Below the pieces are notes generated by a model that ran no database searches, was not told the origin of the DNA, and saw only the letters and a list, made by a program, of their open reading frames with translations. A stretch of DNA of 64,000 nucleotides from Seriola aureovittata (lineage: Eukaryota > Chordata > Actinopteri > Carangiformes > Carangidae): positions 11,856,501 through 11,920,500 of the forward strand of contig NC_079378.1 of assembly GCF_021018895.1 (NCBI RefSeq). The letters are read 5' to 3'. Made by a program: the position numbers and the translations under genes. Shown here one piece after another: positions 34,511 to 47,283 of the stretch (positions are counted from its first letter, which is position 1; each line of letters begins with the position of its first letter).

Positions 34511-34570
<60 letters not shown>
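34281..34570. repeat. Compound (CT)n and (CA)n microsatellite block
   Basis: A polypyrimidine section rich in CTCTCT and CTCGCTCG words (34285-34354, extending loosely to 34450) is followed by an imperfect then perfect CA array (34482-34570) interrupted by AA dinucleotides near its start. Open frames of repeated His-Thr or Cys-Val across it are artefacts. Confidence 0.95.
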
Positions 34571-34571
<1 letters not shown>

Positions 34572-35762
34572 TATACTGTGCCTGGGCCCTGTAATGAATT
34601 AATCAGAGCTGGGGCAGCTGTGTATTTGAACAATGCCACCCTGAGAAGTTGGCTGGAGTTTTAAGCGTGTGTGTGTGTGTGTCAGTGGGGGAAAGCAACT
34701 AGCAGCTGAAGAAGTGATATTGAATTCAGGCTTGTGTGTGTTTCAGCAGCAGCAGTAGTTGTGGTGTGTGCGTTTGCGTGTGTGTGTGTGTGCTCACAGA
34801 TAAGGTTAACCTCAGGACCCTTACAAGTGAAGGCCACTGGGAAAATCAACGGCACATTACAACAAATTTACCACCTTGTTTTCCACTGAAGCGAGAAGTG
34901 CCTTAGCACTCTTTAACCCCATCCAGCCCTCACCTGCATATACAATGTTCAAAATCAAGACATTTGTTTTTCATTATCCTGCTTTTCCTTCCTGTGTCTT
35001 AGTCTTTTCCCCTGTTTTCTCTTTTACTCTCTTACTTGTCCCTATGTAAAACATAAAGTCCAGGGTTTATCAGTTGCAAAAGTGATGCGCAAACTATAAA
35101 CTAAACTAGGAATTGTCTTCATCTGTAAGTTATGATAAATTGGAGAAGTTTACTCAAACTGCTGCGCTGCAGTTTGCTTTTTCACACTGTGCGTCATGTT
35201 GCTGGTGTTCAGCTGCAGAATATCACTACTGGGTGGTTTCTTTTAAATAAATGTAGTACACTAATGATAGCTAGATATGGAGGAATGGGATTTAGAAAAT
35301 GATACACTCTCATTCTCCTCCACTTTTTGGTTGCTTCTGTTGTGAACAAATTCAAAATTCAAAAAGGAAATACAATGCTAACAGGAAAAAGGAAAGACTA
35401 TCTATATTGTGCAAGCAGACATATGTTTTGTGTATTCACTACATGATCAGGGCCACTTAAGTTATTTCTCACTTGCCTCTTTCCTGTCCCAATTTGACCC
35501 GAGCCTCCCAACCTGAGCGTTGTATCAGGCTCCTGTATCTGATCTTCCCCCCTCTCTGGGGTTTCTTTGTCAATGGCTGTTCTTTCCCGCATTTTATTGA
35601 ACTTAACTCCAGGCAAGTGAGGAGGATTCCACAGATAAGCTATCAGGCCCTGGAATCACACAGAGAAACCATCAAGCCATGAAATATGTGTCTGGCTGTG
35701 AGTCAGGGTGGCAGCGCTGCATGAAGAGTGGGACTAGTACACACACACTAACATGAAGCAGT

Positions 35763-35765
<3 letters not shown>
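34571..35765. other. Non-coding stretch, nothing recognised
   Basis: Small TG runs at 34665-34682 and 34775-34792. No gene was recognised. Confidence 0.5.
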
Positions 35766-35858
<93 letters not shown>

Positions 35859-35871
35859 AAACAAATACACA
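35766..35871. repeat. Long (CA)n microsatellite
   Basis: About 42 uninterrupted CA units (35767-35850), then imperfect ACAA-type units. It is the longest dinucleotide array in the window. Confidence 0.95.
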
Positions 35872-38589
35872 TATTTACATCCATTCTGCACAGTGTAAAA
35901 TTATGTTACTTATCGCACTTTCTATGATAGGTTCTATTGTATTGAGACATGGACACACAGATCTCATACAACTGGAGATCAATTGTTGTTGCTATTCTCT
36001 GCTTGGCTGGCTTGCTTTGGTCCAATAGTCAATTATTTGTGTATGTCAGATAACTAAATGATAAAAGACTGGTACAAGAAACCACAAAACAAAACAAAAC
36101 AAAACAAAAATGGCTGTAGGAATGGTAATGCCGTCTAATGACTTTGGAGATCTCCTGACTTTTCCCCTAGTTCAGCCATGATATCGAGTGAGATATGTGG
36201 AAGAGTTTTCCATGGATTGGCAGGAAATTTGCTACAGACATTCATGCTCCTTCATGTGGGTCAAAATTTGTCCAGTATAAAAGCTTATGACCTGCAAAAC
36301 TCATGACATTCCCTGTGACATTCCAATGTACAATCAATGTGAAATGATCAATTATAACTCATGATTCAGGAAGACCAAATCAAATAAAACATACACCTTT
36401 CTGTACACTACCTCTATATATCCATTAAATGTCCTTGTGGACTCGACACAGAGCTACCATATTTGTAACAGCAATTTCTTTTAATAAACATTTTCCAGGT
36501 TTAGTTTTTAGGTAGATAAAGTAGTAAATTCATTAACACACAACGTATTTATTCAGTCATGGTCAACTCAAGGTTAAATTAATAATGAGGGACATAGAAC
36601 ACTGTAGTGCATAAACGTTGGCAGAGTCACAGCCATGAACTAATAAATTGGTGAGATGCCAGTTGGTTTGTCTGCTGATCTAGTAAATGGTGTACTAAAT
36701 ACATCATTAATGTTAAGTTATGTATTTGTATTGTTTTTGTAATTACTTTTCAAACCTTTTCTCGGCTCACTGCCAGGCCACAGGTCAGTCAACCAGAGGA
36801 ACACCTCGTTCTCCAGATGGCCAGTCTGCCTATTACAAACACACATATGCATCAAAGCACAACAAAAGATAAATGTATCTTGCACATGGCGCCAGACACA
36901 CAAACAGAAGCACGATGCTTTGCACACACACATGAAAAACACAGACAGAAAAGAAAACATTGCAAAGGCTTGATTATGAAACCTTGATATTTCCAATTTT
37001 TTGGTAAAAACAGACATTTGTTGGATTCAGTCTCCTACTTACTTATTCTTTGACAAGACAGTTTTGATTTAAATCATACTTTCACTCATTTTAGTCTATT
37101 TTGTTTAGGCAAAGTCACAGCTGCCTACACAACATGCAACACTTGAGATTTTGGCTGTTGTTAAATGAAAAGAAGGGTTTTTTTTGTAATCCTCAAAGTA
37201 AGGTTTTGAAAGTATTTTTGGTAATACTTTACAAATGTGTTATCTGGTAATATATTTGATGAAAGCATTACAAGTAACTGTTTTCATAGACATGAACAAT
37301 TTTATGAGAGGAAATCTGGGCCAAAATCCAGTCTTTTCTGTGGAAAAATGTATACTGAGCTAATAAGCCTTGAGCAGTCAATTTCCAAATCTATATTTTC
37401 TTAGTGCAAAATTAGGATTGTCTTAAAATACTGAGCCATGGCAGATGGATACTCGGGTAGCATTCTGGCACCACTGTTAGTGTCACACGCCTAAATACAT
37501 CTACCAGGGATTATTTCCGTCTTGTAATCTTACCCTAACTTCTAATCCTAGCCTAGTCCTTTGTAGAAGTTAGAACTGGCCAAAAATATCTTAATCTTTG
37601 AAGGATTTAGCTCCCTGTTCCCATCTTATGAGCCCATTTGGTCCTGGTAAGTATAGACACACAATGACACACACATACACACACTGCACACTCTTCCCCT
37701 CACACCATCACCAGCTCCTTCTTTTTTTCTGCCTCCCCTGTTCCCTTTGCAGGATGTGTGAAACTGTTGAAAGCAGGCCCACCAGGCCCTTTGGATTGAG
37801 AAAAACAAATAGCATAATTCAGGAGAAAGCCCCACAACTCCAGGCTCTTGGACCTCACTGAGGTTTTTTTTCTGTAATTTGGATATATTTGAAAGTTCAG
37901 TCACTGAGCAGTGTGACCACAAAAAATAAGAAAGGGAGAGACAGACAGATGAAGAAAGTGAAGCTGAGAAAGGCAGAGAGAAGATACGCAGGCAGGAGGA
38001 TGGAGAGAAAAACGGTCAAAGTGAAGGAGGGAGGAAAAAACAAACACAGACATTTGTATGATTGAATGAGGTTTAGCTTGGCTGTTGGACCAGGAACAGT
38101 TCCCCCCTCTCTCTCTGTCTGTAATATATATTTCCCTTCAAGGCTCTTTATGATGAATGGGAGACTGTTGAAGAACGGCTGTTGCTTCTTCTTCTTTTTT
38201 TGTCTTTCATACTGAATTGTGAGTGTTTATTCAGGGCAACATAAAATGATAAAATGGAAACAGGCAGGTATAGTGTTTGGTGTAGACAAAGCAAATCATA
38301 ATTGTTTAACTGGTGGTAGAAGAAGACACAAAAGCTTAAGTGCTGAGAACACCCCTGTGTAATATCACTAAAATATGAAATGATTCAAAATTGTACTATT
38401 GTAAAATATTTGAATTATTTGTGCAAGTGATTTCCAGTAAAGGCTGATTGCAGTTTGTACCTGGGTGTTATTTAATGCAAGATGGATTGAGAGACTTCAT
38501 AAAGATATGTGAGGGTATAAGAGAATCCGTGGGCCACTGAACATAAGGCAAAACACAGTGGCAGCAGTGCTCAGGAGCTGTAGACAAAA
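35872..38589. other. Non-coding stretch, nothing recognised
   Basis: It contains an (AAAAC)n run at 36084-36110 and a polypurine tract at 37920-38040. No gene or transposon end was recognised. Confidence 0.5.
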
Positions 38590-39083
38590 GCATACTACCA
38601 ATAAGAGAAGTCATAGTGGTCGGTTTTGCAAAATGACGCCGTGCACAATTTGATATGTATGCAACCTTGCATTGCAAAAACAGATGGCATGTGTTTCTGA
38701 CTTGCCGCAAGGATTATCTGTGGAAAAGGGGGTTTAAGTGGCTGATCAGACGTTGTGAAGGACATTGTATGAAGTCAGTCTCTACTGATGGAGTCCAAGA
38801 AGAACCGTTGCTTACAAAATGGCACACAAAACTGCAAGATTAAACTTTGCCAAGGAACATGAAAATAAGCCTGATATCCAAGAGAACACCCTTTGGAGTA
38901 TTTTAAAGTGGAAGTTGGAGCAAGAAAACCCCTCCAGCATAGAGCAGTGGAAAAGAATCACGTGAAGAATGGCAGAGAATCCCTCCACAGATTTGTGCAA
39001 GACTGGTTATCCTCCATGCCCAGGAGGACAAAATCTGTCTTCGAATATAAAGATGGACATACAAAATATTGAAAAAATAAATG
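38590..39083 (+). pseudogene. Tc1-like transposase pseudogene (B) lacking its DDE core
   Basis: The + strand encodes pieces of a Tc1-like transposase in correct order: SHSGRFCKMTP (end of the paired DNA-binding region, near 38609), NLALQK, RRTVAYKMAHKTARLNFAKEH (38798-38860), then ENTLWS at 38885-38899. The next residues, ILKWKLEQ, normally follow the last catalytic block. The C-terminus (EEWQRIPPQICARL, then a frameshift and a terminal GHTKY-stop at 39070-39072) is recognisable. In this family the missing roughly 190 residues hold all three catalytic acidic residues. Several stops (at least three) and two frameshifts also occur. AATAAA-like words follow the stop. Terminal inverted repeats were not found. 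Confidence 0.75.
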
Positions 39084-42000
39084 AATAAAAGAACGGAATC
39101 TCACTTGTGAAGTTTCTTTTTTTTGTACTTTTTGTTGTACCTCTTTCTTCAATTTGGACCTTGTAGCATATTCTCAGTCATTGTCCATATGTGTCTTGTT
39201 CCACTCCTCATAAATATGCCCTGTCCCCCAACAATTGATGCAGACCTTGTTATTCTAGGTGATATCCAAGCCGATTTGGCTTTAGTTAGAGTTCTCTCGG
39301 TTAATACAGAGACTCTGATCATAGCAGGACCCAAGGTAGCAGGGTGTAAGGTGCAACCTGGGACAGAATACACTGAGAGGCATATCAAAGTGGCTGGGAT
39401 AGTGTACAGGAACATCTGAGCTGGCTATGGATGAGAGTGGCTTTATCCTCTTTTGAAAAATGAAAAAATGCATAATAGTTGCAATACCATTGTAGTTTAT
39501 GTATTTTTTTTTTATCTTCTTACACAAAAAGTGACAAGAATTAAAAATTTCAGTTTAAAAGACTGAGATTTGTTACCTTTCACCTTGACCCCTCTGGAGT
39601 TTTTGCAGCCTTAAATGAATTGATTAGGAAGATGAGCAGTAATTATTCTTGCTTAATATAATTAATACTATTAATATACAGTTTATGTTGTCAGTGAAAG
39701 TGATGAATGCAAGTGATTGTTCTCTTCATCATTTCTGTTACTTGTCCTCATCACTAAGTAATTTCCAATATTATGTTTTTCCTTGTTTAGTTTAATATGT
39801 TTTCAAGAACCTCCGTTGTGACATTTTTTTGGTACTAGTGGAGTGATTTATAAAGTTTCCAGCTATCATCTCCCGATCCAAAAAAACTATTTTAAGAATC
39901 AATACCAGACTAAATGACTGGTGATGGACCCTTTTGTAGAGTGTAGAGAACTGACAGGTGCACTTGTTTTTTTGTATGAAGTGATGCCCCGACCTTATCG
40001 TATGTCCTGATTTGACATTTCCTCTTAAAAGGCCACAGATAGATCATGTGTTTGTAGACTGGGTGCAGAAAGACTCTGCTATACAAAGAGTAATGACCCT
40101 TGCCATACTGGGAGACAAGCTGCTACAGATTAGTTTGTGTTATAGTTTACAAGCTAACTGACCTTATATGGCAGTGCCAAATATTAATTGTGATATCACA
40201 CAGCTGCATAAGATAGATACAGTTAACCAATAAAGACTGTTGTAGGGGGAAATAGATTAGACATGCTCTGAGTTATCTGGGTATGATGTTATGTTTACTC
40301 TCTGTTACATCGACTGTAATAGGTCATTGGACAAGCTACATAAAAAAAAAAAAAATTTCAAAATGAGTGCTCAGAAAACATGGGAAGGAAGGAAACCCTA
40401 AAATGTTAATATTTTATGCTTATATTTAGACATTTTGTTCAATATAGAAAAACATTAACTTTATAATTTGTGGAATTATGGGATATCAATGAAAGAATTT
40501 AATTAACTTCTTAATTTCAGACTAAAAAGGTGGATATCCTACCATCAGTAATCCGGGAGTGATTGCATTTTGAAAAAAAAAGTGCACCTGTGCAGGAAAA
40601 ACTGATTTTCATGATAATATATTTTTCTCACAGTGGTTATATAAGCAGAGGTATATAAACTTATGAAGCCCACAGAGATTTCATTCAATTTTCTCAATTC
40701 TGTCAGCTCTAATCTTAGAGACTGAAATCTCTTCAATATAAAGCATCTGGGCCCCACATAAAAACAAAACAGCATGACAGAGCGCTGTTTAAGATCAAAG
40801 CAAAGATTAACCACTGCGGCTTTGTTGATTTTTATACCACTAACCTTAAATCCTGCAGTCTGCGTCATTTTCATTTGGTTTTCAGATCACCCACCATCTA
40901 CAGATGCACATTTGTTAGTGTGTATTGACCTTGGCTCCTCTGGAGTGTGTTTGTACTTGTGGATGAGTGTGTAAATGAGTATGAGAGACAGAAGAGTGGA
41001 GGAGTACTGAGGGAGAAACTGCAGCTATAAGAGAGTGGAAGATAGTAGATATGGAGATAAACGGCCTCACTCACAAATCAAAAATCAGTTATGTTACTGC
41101 ATTGTTTCTCCGTCTTTAGAGATTTCTCACAGTTACAAATCACCCTACCATAAACCTGCATTCCAAGAAATTCTTTGTAGCAGCAGGAGAGCTGCTAGTT
41201 CTCTGAGGACCGGCTTCCCTGCCACCAGTTGCCTCCTTGCCACTGTTGCCAGATTGCATTCCTTCAAAAAACATTGATATTTTGGCCTGACTATCAGATG
41301 TTTGTGGTCAATGTCTGTCCATCTTTGGTTTCAGAGGGATTTATAACATTTGTTGGAAAGCTTTTATTACACCTAACATAAAGAGTTGTCAACCTGTCTT
41401 TCCACTGCTCTGCTCCATGTGCAGTGTGGGGGGAGCGGCTAAGATACTCATGGTCAAAAAGAAAGCAGAGGAGAGAGGAGAAACACGTCATCGTAAATGA
41501 CAGAAAAATGCAGTAGCGACTGTCACACCTGTTTTTCTTTTTTTGGTTTCTTGTTTATTTACATTTTTTAAATTAACAACTTAAACAAATTGCAGCGGTG
41601 CAAAGGAGTAAAAAACTGTAGAGTACAGAAGTTTTTCTTCATGCTTCAGCCAGAGGGAGTGCTCATCTCTCTCCTCTATCAATTAGACTTTTAATACCAA
41701 GGCAATGGCAAGTAATATGTTTAACTATGTTCAAACCTGCTGTGCCTATTCTGGGAGGTGGCTGATTGTCTCTAAATGACTACAATGTGATTGGTTCAGA
41801 TGTGGTTTGAATTGCATGATGTGATTAGTTTTTGGAATGTTGTCAAGCAATTTATCAAATCGTTCAACAAATGTTTCTCATTTTCTTTTTGAGGAAATGT
41901 TTCTGCTAGTTCTCATAACGCTTTTATATCAAGACATTTTCTTGAAGTTTTTATTTATTTATTTTGTTGTTATTTTAGGTTTGTGTTGTGTTAAATTTCA

Positions 42001-42309
42001 CCCTTGAAATTTTTTTTCTCCCCCTGCTCTCTTGTGTGATGTAAGGCACTTTTTAAATGATGTGCTGAATAAATAATCACTATTGTTAGCATTATTAGGT
42101 ATGAGGAGAGCAGTTGTAGCTGACTGAGGAATCAAATGCCTCCAATACAGTGTGAATGTACAAGGCTTTTAAGTGTTTAAGCTTTGTGCTAATTTCTTAA
42201 CATCAGTGTGGGCTCACCTGCCAAAAAAGGTTGGGAACCCCTAAAGAGACCCATGCAGAGGTCTGCACAGAGGCAGACTTAGCCCTGCGGCTCAGAATGA
42301 CTGCCAAAG

Positions 42310-42310
<1 letters not shown>
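39084..42310. other. Non-coding stretch; one unexplained open region
   Basis: At 39123-39419 both strands are open for about 90-100 codons; on the + strand the end reads as a fairly normal soluble peptide (ADLVILGDIQADLALVRV). I do not recognise it and see no splice evidence beyond chance sites. 42211-42245 resembles the end of a dispersed repeat (AAAAAAGGTTGGGAACCCCT). The rest is A+T-rich DNA without recognised features. Confidence 0.4.
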
Positions 42311-42367
<57 letters not shown>

Positions 42368-42378
42368 TGCACACACAC
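42311..42378. repeat. (CA)n microsatellite
   Basis: About 26 CA units followed by a CGCATG interruption and a short second CA run. Confidence 0.95.
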
Positions 42379-43531
42379 AGCCTGGCTTAAAGCAAGGTCC
42401 TGGCACCACGGGAGGCATGTGAGTTCAGATCTAGAACCCCCCCCTCCTTTTTCTTCCTCACTCTCTCATCATCCTTTTCAGATCTCTTAGCTGTACAACT
42501 ATGCCTCCCTAAGAGGAAGAAGGATAGAGAGGGAAAGACAAAAACACAATTAAAGGGAAAGTGAAAGATCAAAGGGAGGGTCATACACAAAGAAAAAGTG
42601 GATTAAAGATAGAAAAAGAGAGGAGCGGATAATAGATAGAAACCTGTCAGTTTTCTCAACTTGATTGGAGGAGGATGAGGGATTTTGAGTTTTGGGAATG
42701 TGCATCGGATTTGGACACGGACTATCCATGGTCCCTGACGGACCTCTCAATCACGATGCTGCTGACAGATTCCACTCGATGCTTCTATTTAGGAAACTAA
42801 CCGACCCAGAAAATGTGCTCAGACTTGATATTTGCCTGCTCATGACGCATACTTAAAATGCATGGAGGAAGTAGCTCCGTGTGTCGCACGCCTCAAGAGA
42901 CTTGTGACTTTGGATTGCTATCTAAATTTATACAGTGGAAATTCTGTCTGTTTTAGCAGTATGCCAATTAAGGTCAAGCTTGTGAGGATGCCAGTGATAA
43001 CAATAAGGAAGACAGCTTCTTGAAACCTATAGTGTTTTAATCCAAAAGATCTACCCCGACAGCCTCACACAGGAATCTTGTGATAGAGAAGAAAAACATC
43101 ACTCCACTCCACTCTCTCCATCTTGTTCTTTTTCTTTATTGTTTTGTTATTTTGTCTTTTGACTCAAAATAAAGATAAAAAGAAAACATTATTTGCCTTT
43201 TTCAAGAAATGTCACTCATTAACTATTGTTAGCTCTCACCGTATTCATCTGTAGTATAATAGTGATTGTCGCAGGCTGATTGTAATTAGCAGCCTTTGTG
43301 TGAGCTCCTCAGTGGGAATAGTAGTCAGTTTTTAGCTTATAATGATTGAATTCTCTCACTAGGTATGGACTGATTGACTGTTTGTGTAGCTTTCATATAC
43401 AAATCCATCTATAACCCATTATAATTATGTTTGTCTCATATGTGTTAGTATTATAATTACATGTTTTTGTCGTGGAAAATTACACACCTTCAGGATCTAG
43501 AACAGTGCGCACTGTTCCTGCCTTGTAAGTA
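42379..43531. other. Non-coding stretch, nothing recognised
   Basis: It includes a purine-rich section (42500-42640) and no recognised gene or repeat. Confidence 0.5.
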
Positions 43532-44135
43532 GTGCTGAAACAGTTTGTAGATCAATTGAGTGAGTAGATCAACAGAAAATCAAACAATAATTTTGTTTAT
43601 TTTGATTGTCAAGCAAAATATGTCAAACAGTTGCTGGTTTCAGATGTCATGATTTTCTGCTTGTGTGTCTTTTACATTATTGTACATAAATAATTCCTGG
43701 GCCTCTGAGTACACCAGCAATAGCCACTTCCACATAACGCTTGCTGGCAGTTTTGTTTGGAGTAAATATTATGTAAACCGATCAATTTCCATTTTTTCAA
43801 CATCTGTAGAACGTGTCCCATACCACTCTTTGAGGTGCTTTAGAAATCTATCCGTTTCTTCTTGGTTGCATTTCCACTTGACTTGTCCAATCTACTGTTG
43901 CTGTTTGTCATCATTAATTAAAAGTCTTCAGGCTTTGGACTGGAAAAAATAAGCAATTTGAAGATATCACATTCGGGACTTGAAAAATTGTCGTGGCCAT
44001 TTCTTTTTTTTTTTTTTTACCGTTTTCATATGTTTTATATGCTATTTATTGGTTAAACCTATTTATTGAAATTAATTGAGCTATTAATTAGAACATTAAT
44101 TGATAATGAAAGCAATCATTAATAGCAGGCCTACA
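43532..44135. mobile_element. hAT-like palindromic repeat, interrupted copy
   Basis: The left part (43532-43680: GTGCTGAAACAGTTTGTAGA, then GATCAACAGAAAATCA, CAAGCAAAATATGTCAAACA, GCTGGTTTCAGATGTCATGA) and right part (43918-44133: TTTGGACTGGAAAAAATAAG, GCAATTTGAAGATATCAC, ending AATGAAAGCAATCATTAATA then GCAGGCCT) match the two halves of one dispersed fish family. About 240 bp of foreign sequence (43681-43917) lies between. The inverted ends (GCTGAAAC.. and ..GCAGGCC) and the CAGGGCTGC-like terminus suggest a hAT-type non-autonomous element, but no 8-bp duplication was confirmed. Confidence 0.5.
43790..43882 (+). repeat. Direct repeat, copy 1 of 2
   Basis: This roughly 90-bp segment (from CCATTTTTTCAACATCTGTA to GGTTGCATTTCCACTTGACT) is similar to 44759-44854, about 970 bp downstream. 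The shared core GGTTGCATTTCCACTTGACT is identical. Confidence 0.75.
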
Positions 44136-44607
44136 TAGAGTATACAGCATAGCCATTAGAAGCAGATTTCCTGAGCTAGATGGAGATCTGTTTATTTTTT
44201 TGAGGGGGTAAACAGTGAAGATAAGACAACTGCTTTTGAAAAAAACTGTAAAACTCTGTTGAGACTAGTGTCTTCAAGGGTCCCTTCAATATAAATTACT
44301 GTCCATTTTCTCCATTACAGTTGTATGATGACCGGATTTTCCCTGAAATTCTGTAATGTGTGAGTTTGTAGCCCAGAAAAAGATGTCAGTCAGCACTGCT
44401 GAGAGAAATATCAGATAATGAAGAAGACACAGCTCAGCGCACAGTAGTAAAAAGATGATTAAAGTGATTTTGATAATCGCTTCCTGCTGAAATGTATTCA
44501 GCGTTACATTCATTTTATCAAAACTCATGCTGTCAGACGCATGTCCATGTGGTCTGTACGATTTTTGATGTATATAAAAACACACCAGTCCAAGGGACAA
44601 GAGCTTA

Positions 44608-44858
44608 AAGGTTCTGTATGTAACATTCACAAAACCCTTGTTATTAATCGCACCGATGGCAGTTAAGTGAACGGCATTCAGTAGCTATCCTGTTGCTCAC
44701 AGGCATGCTTGCTCTCCGTAGGGCAGCATGAACTAGCATATATACTAGACACATACATCTTTTTACCATCTGTGTAAAATGTGTCTCACACCACTATTAG
44801 AAAAGCTTTAGAAATTCAAAGGCGCTTCTCGGTTGCATTTCCACTTGACTATTTGATA
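44608..44858 (+). repeat. Possible repeat beginning TTAAAGGTTCTGTATG, with direct-repeat copy 2
   Basis: It starts TTAAAGGTTCTGTATGTAAC, a terminus resembling a known TTAA-targeting fish MITE family. The distal part (44759-44854) repeats 43790-43882. The right terminus is not visible, so element limits are uncertain. Confidence 0.4.
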
Positions 44859-46550
44859 TCTTGGCGGCACATTAACACAGTTCATCTGTTTGTATGTTTT
44901 ACAATATTAACAGCTTCATCTCTGACATATGCATTGTTCCTTTCACATTGCCTTTTGATGACTAAATTGCTTCCTCTGAGTTCTCGCAGCATTAGCTTGT
45001 TTTGACAACCCTCCGAGCAAGAGCTGGGATTGTTGTGACACAGTTATGCCATACATCATTCAGTGAAACTTGTTAAAGGCCCCAAAGAAGCCATCAGAGG
45101 AGAGAAATCGGATATCAGGCAGAGAACTGCATTCATCATTCACTCCCAAACAAGGCAGATGACACCTGTTTATTCTTTGTTGTGAGAAGTGTTTTCCGAT
45201 CCGACCTATGGAATGATTTTCTAGTCATATGGATTTGAAGATACCAACTCACTTATATAAATATCTAATGAAACAAAATATAAGTAGCATATACTAGCAT
45301 TTCTTGCTTCAAAACCTGCCTTTTGCAACTTAAGAGTGAGAGTGTTAACAGTGCAGTCTGTTTATTCAATGGAAACGGGGGTTTGATTGGTTGGTTGATT
45401 TTCATCTAACTGTGATGTTCTTGGGCTGCAAGGCTGCAAGTGTCTTTAGTTTCACCTAGAGTGAATAAATTCAGCGTTATTATGTTGCTTGCACTCTGAG
45501 AAGAACATGTTGGCTGAATGTTTTTGCGCTTTTTCTATTTAACAGACAGTTCACTGAATTATTTTTCATAAATCTGTGAAGGTAGATGATGACTTTTTTT
45601 CTATCACTAAGTGCTAATTGCACTCACTATTATCAGTCTCCTCTAATGTCTGTAATTTAGGTTCAAAGCCGATTCTACTGTTCCATATGAATTGTTCTGG
45701 GTAAAAGGTCAACTAATTGGCCACCGTGTTAAATTTGAATTTAAATGCATTCATCATTATGTCTTGGCACATGAATTACAGTGAAGACCTCTGAAGATCC
45801 TAGTGGCAAACACTTCATCAGAGTGTCAATAGGCTAATCAATGAAAGTGATACATTAACTAATGTGTGATATGGACAAGTGGCCACAGAAATGGTGACAA
45901 TAAGATAATTAATGACAAAGGTCCATTTAGATTAAAAAAATAGTCATCTTTGCTTGTGCTTTGTTCCTTCCTCATTAATATGTGTCTCAGATATGAGAGA
46001 TGCAATGTAAGAACACAAAAAACACTGCCCCCAGTTATGAGAACAGGTAACATTTTCTTCTGTAACCCTTTTCAGTTTGATAGGTTTTGCTCCATTAGAA
46101 TTTGATTTCATACTGTGGCTGTTCCATAATAAATGCCTTTACCCACACCAGCCCTGAAGTGTAAGACTCTGTCAGTGTGTTCCTCACTGGTCATGTTTGA
46201 AAAGGATCATCTCTCACAAAAGCTAGGAGAGCTGACTGTGTCCCCGCCTGGCTGTTCTGTTGTCAAGACAGGAAGGACAAGGAGACTTACTTAAGGCAGC
46301 TTTAGCTGTTTCTGCAAAAGGATGCCGAGCATAGAGAGTTTAGTCAGCAGAGAGTTTAGTGCATTTGGATCAAGTCGAGAAGATCAAGAATTTAAATTCG
46401 ACTGCATTATGCAATGGCAGTCTTTCTAAAGGCCTGTATTTAAACGGCTAGAATTTAAACTTTTTCTGCCTGTAGCAGTAAACGACAGTGATATGTCATG
46501 AAGTGATATTCCCTGATATGCAGTTAGCTGATAGGGGTGTTCAGTGCTGA
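44859..46550. other. Non-coding stretch, nothing recognised
   Basis: A+T-rich DNA with short random open frames. No gene or repeat end was recognised. Confidence 0.5.
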
Positions 46551-46745
46551 TTAGGGCTACAGGAAAGGATTATTTAGAAATTATTATTTTTCATATCAGT
46601 TGATCTGTTGATCATTTATACGATGAGTTATTTAACTTTTCAATGCATAAAATGTGAGAATGTAGTTAAAATACCTATCACAATATTCCAAGAGTCCAAA
46701 ATGATATCTTCCAATTGTCAGACGAACAGTCTATAATGCACATTA
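46551..46745 (-). repeat. Partial copy of hAT-like palindromic repeat
   Basis: It begins TTAGGGCTACAGGAAAGGAT and includes ATATCAGTTGATCTGTTGAT and AATATTCCAAGAGTCCAAAA, matching the family at 43532-44135 in the opposite orientation. It is truncated and diverged. Confidence 0.45.
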
Positions 46746-46867
46746 CACATGCCATGAAAGTGATTTATAACACAGAAAGCTGCAAATCCACACATTTTGG
46801 AAAGATGGAAATGTTTTGATGTTTGGAAAGGTTATAAATGATTGAAAGTTTTCCTTCATACATTATT

Positions 46868-47206
46868 TAAAGGTAAACTATGGCGGATTTTCTAAAAAAC
46901 AATTTATATCGTCATACAAAAGTAATCCCTCTCAGTCATCACCATCACCCACAAGAAGTGTGTTGTGGTATGCATTTATTTCCAGTCTTCTTATTTTGTT
47001 GTGTACGGGACGTTTCTGGGCGGCAACCTTTGGACAGTGATTATGTAGCCCACAGCCAATAACGGTGCGCTGGGCATGACGGTGATACTCAATAAAAAGC
47101 GACAAAGTTACATCACAGTCTCTTTCTCTCTCCTCTCCTCTCTGTCATGTCATGGATGTATGAAGAGCTGCAGGTCTGTGTCTGTTTGATTGACGGCGGG
47201 GCTGAG

Positions 47207-47283
<77 letters not shown>

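Noticed and set aside
34225..34664. Open frames of repeated Cys-Val or His-Thr
   Set aside because: They are translations of the CA/CT microsatellites. The same applies to the frames over 35753-36028, 42203-42422 and 47147-47543.
36084..36110. (AAAAC)n run as a retroposon tail
   Set aside because: No SINE or LINE body or target duplication was found next to it; it is treated as a simple repeat.
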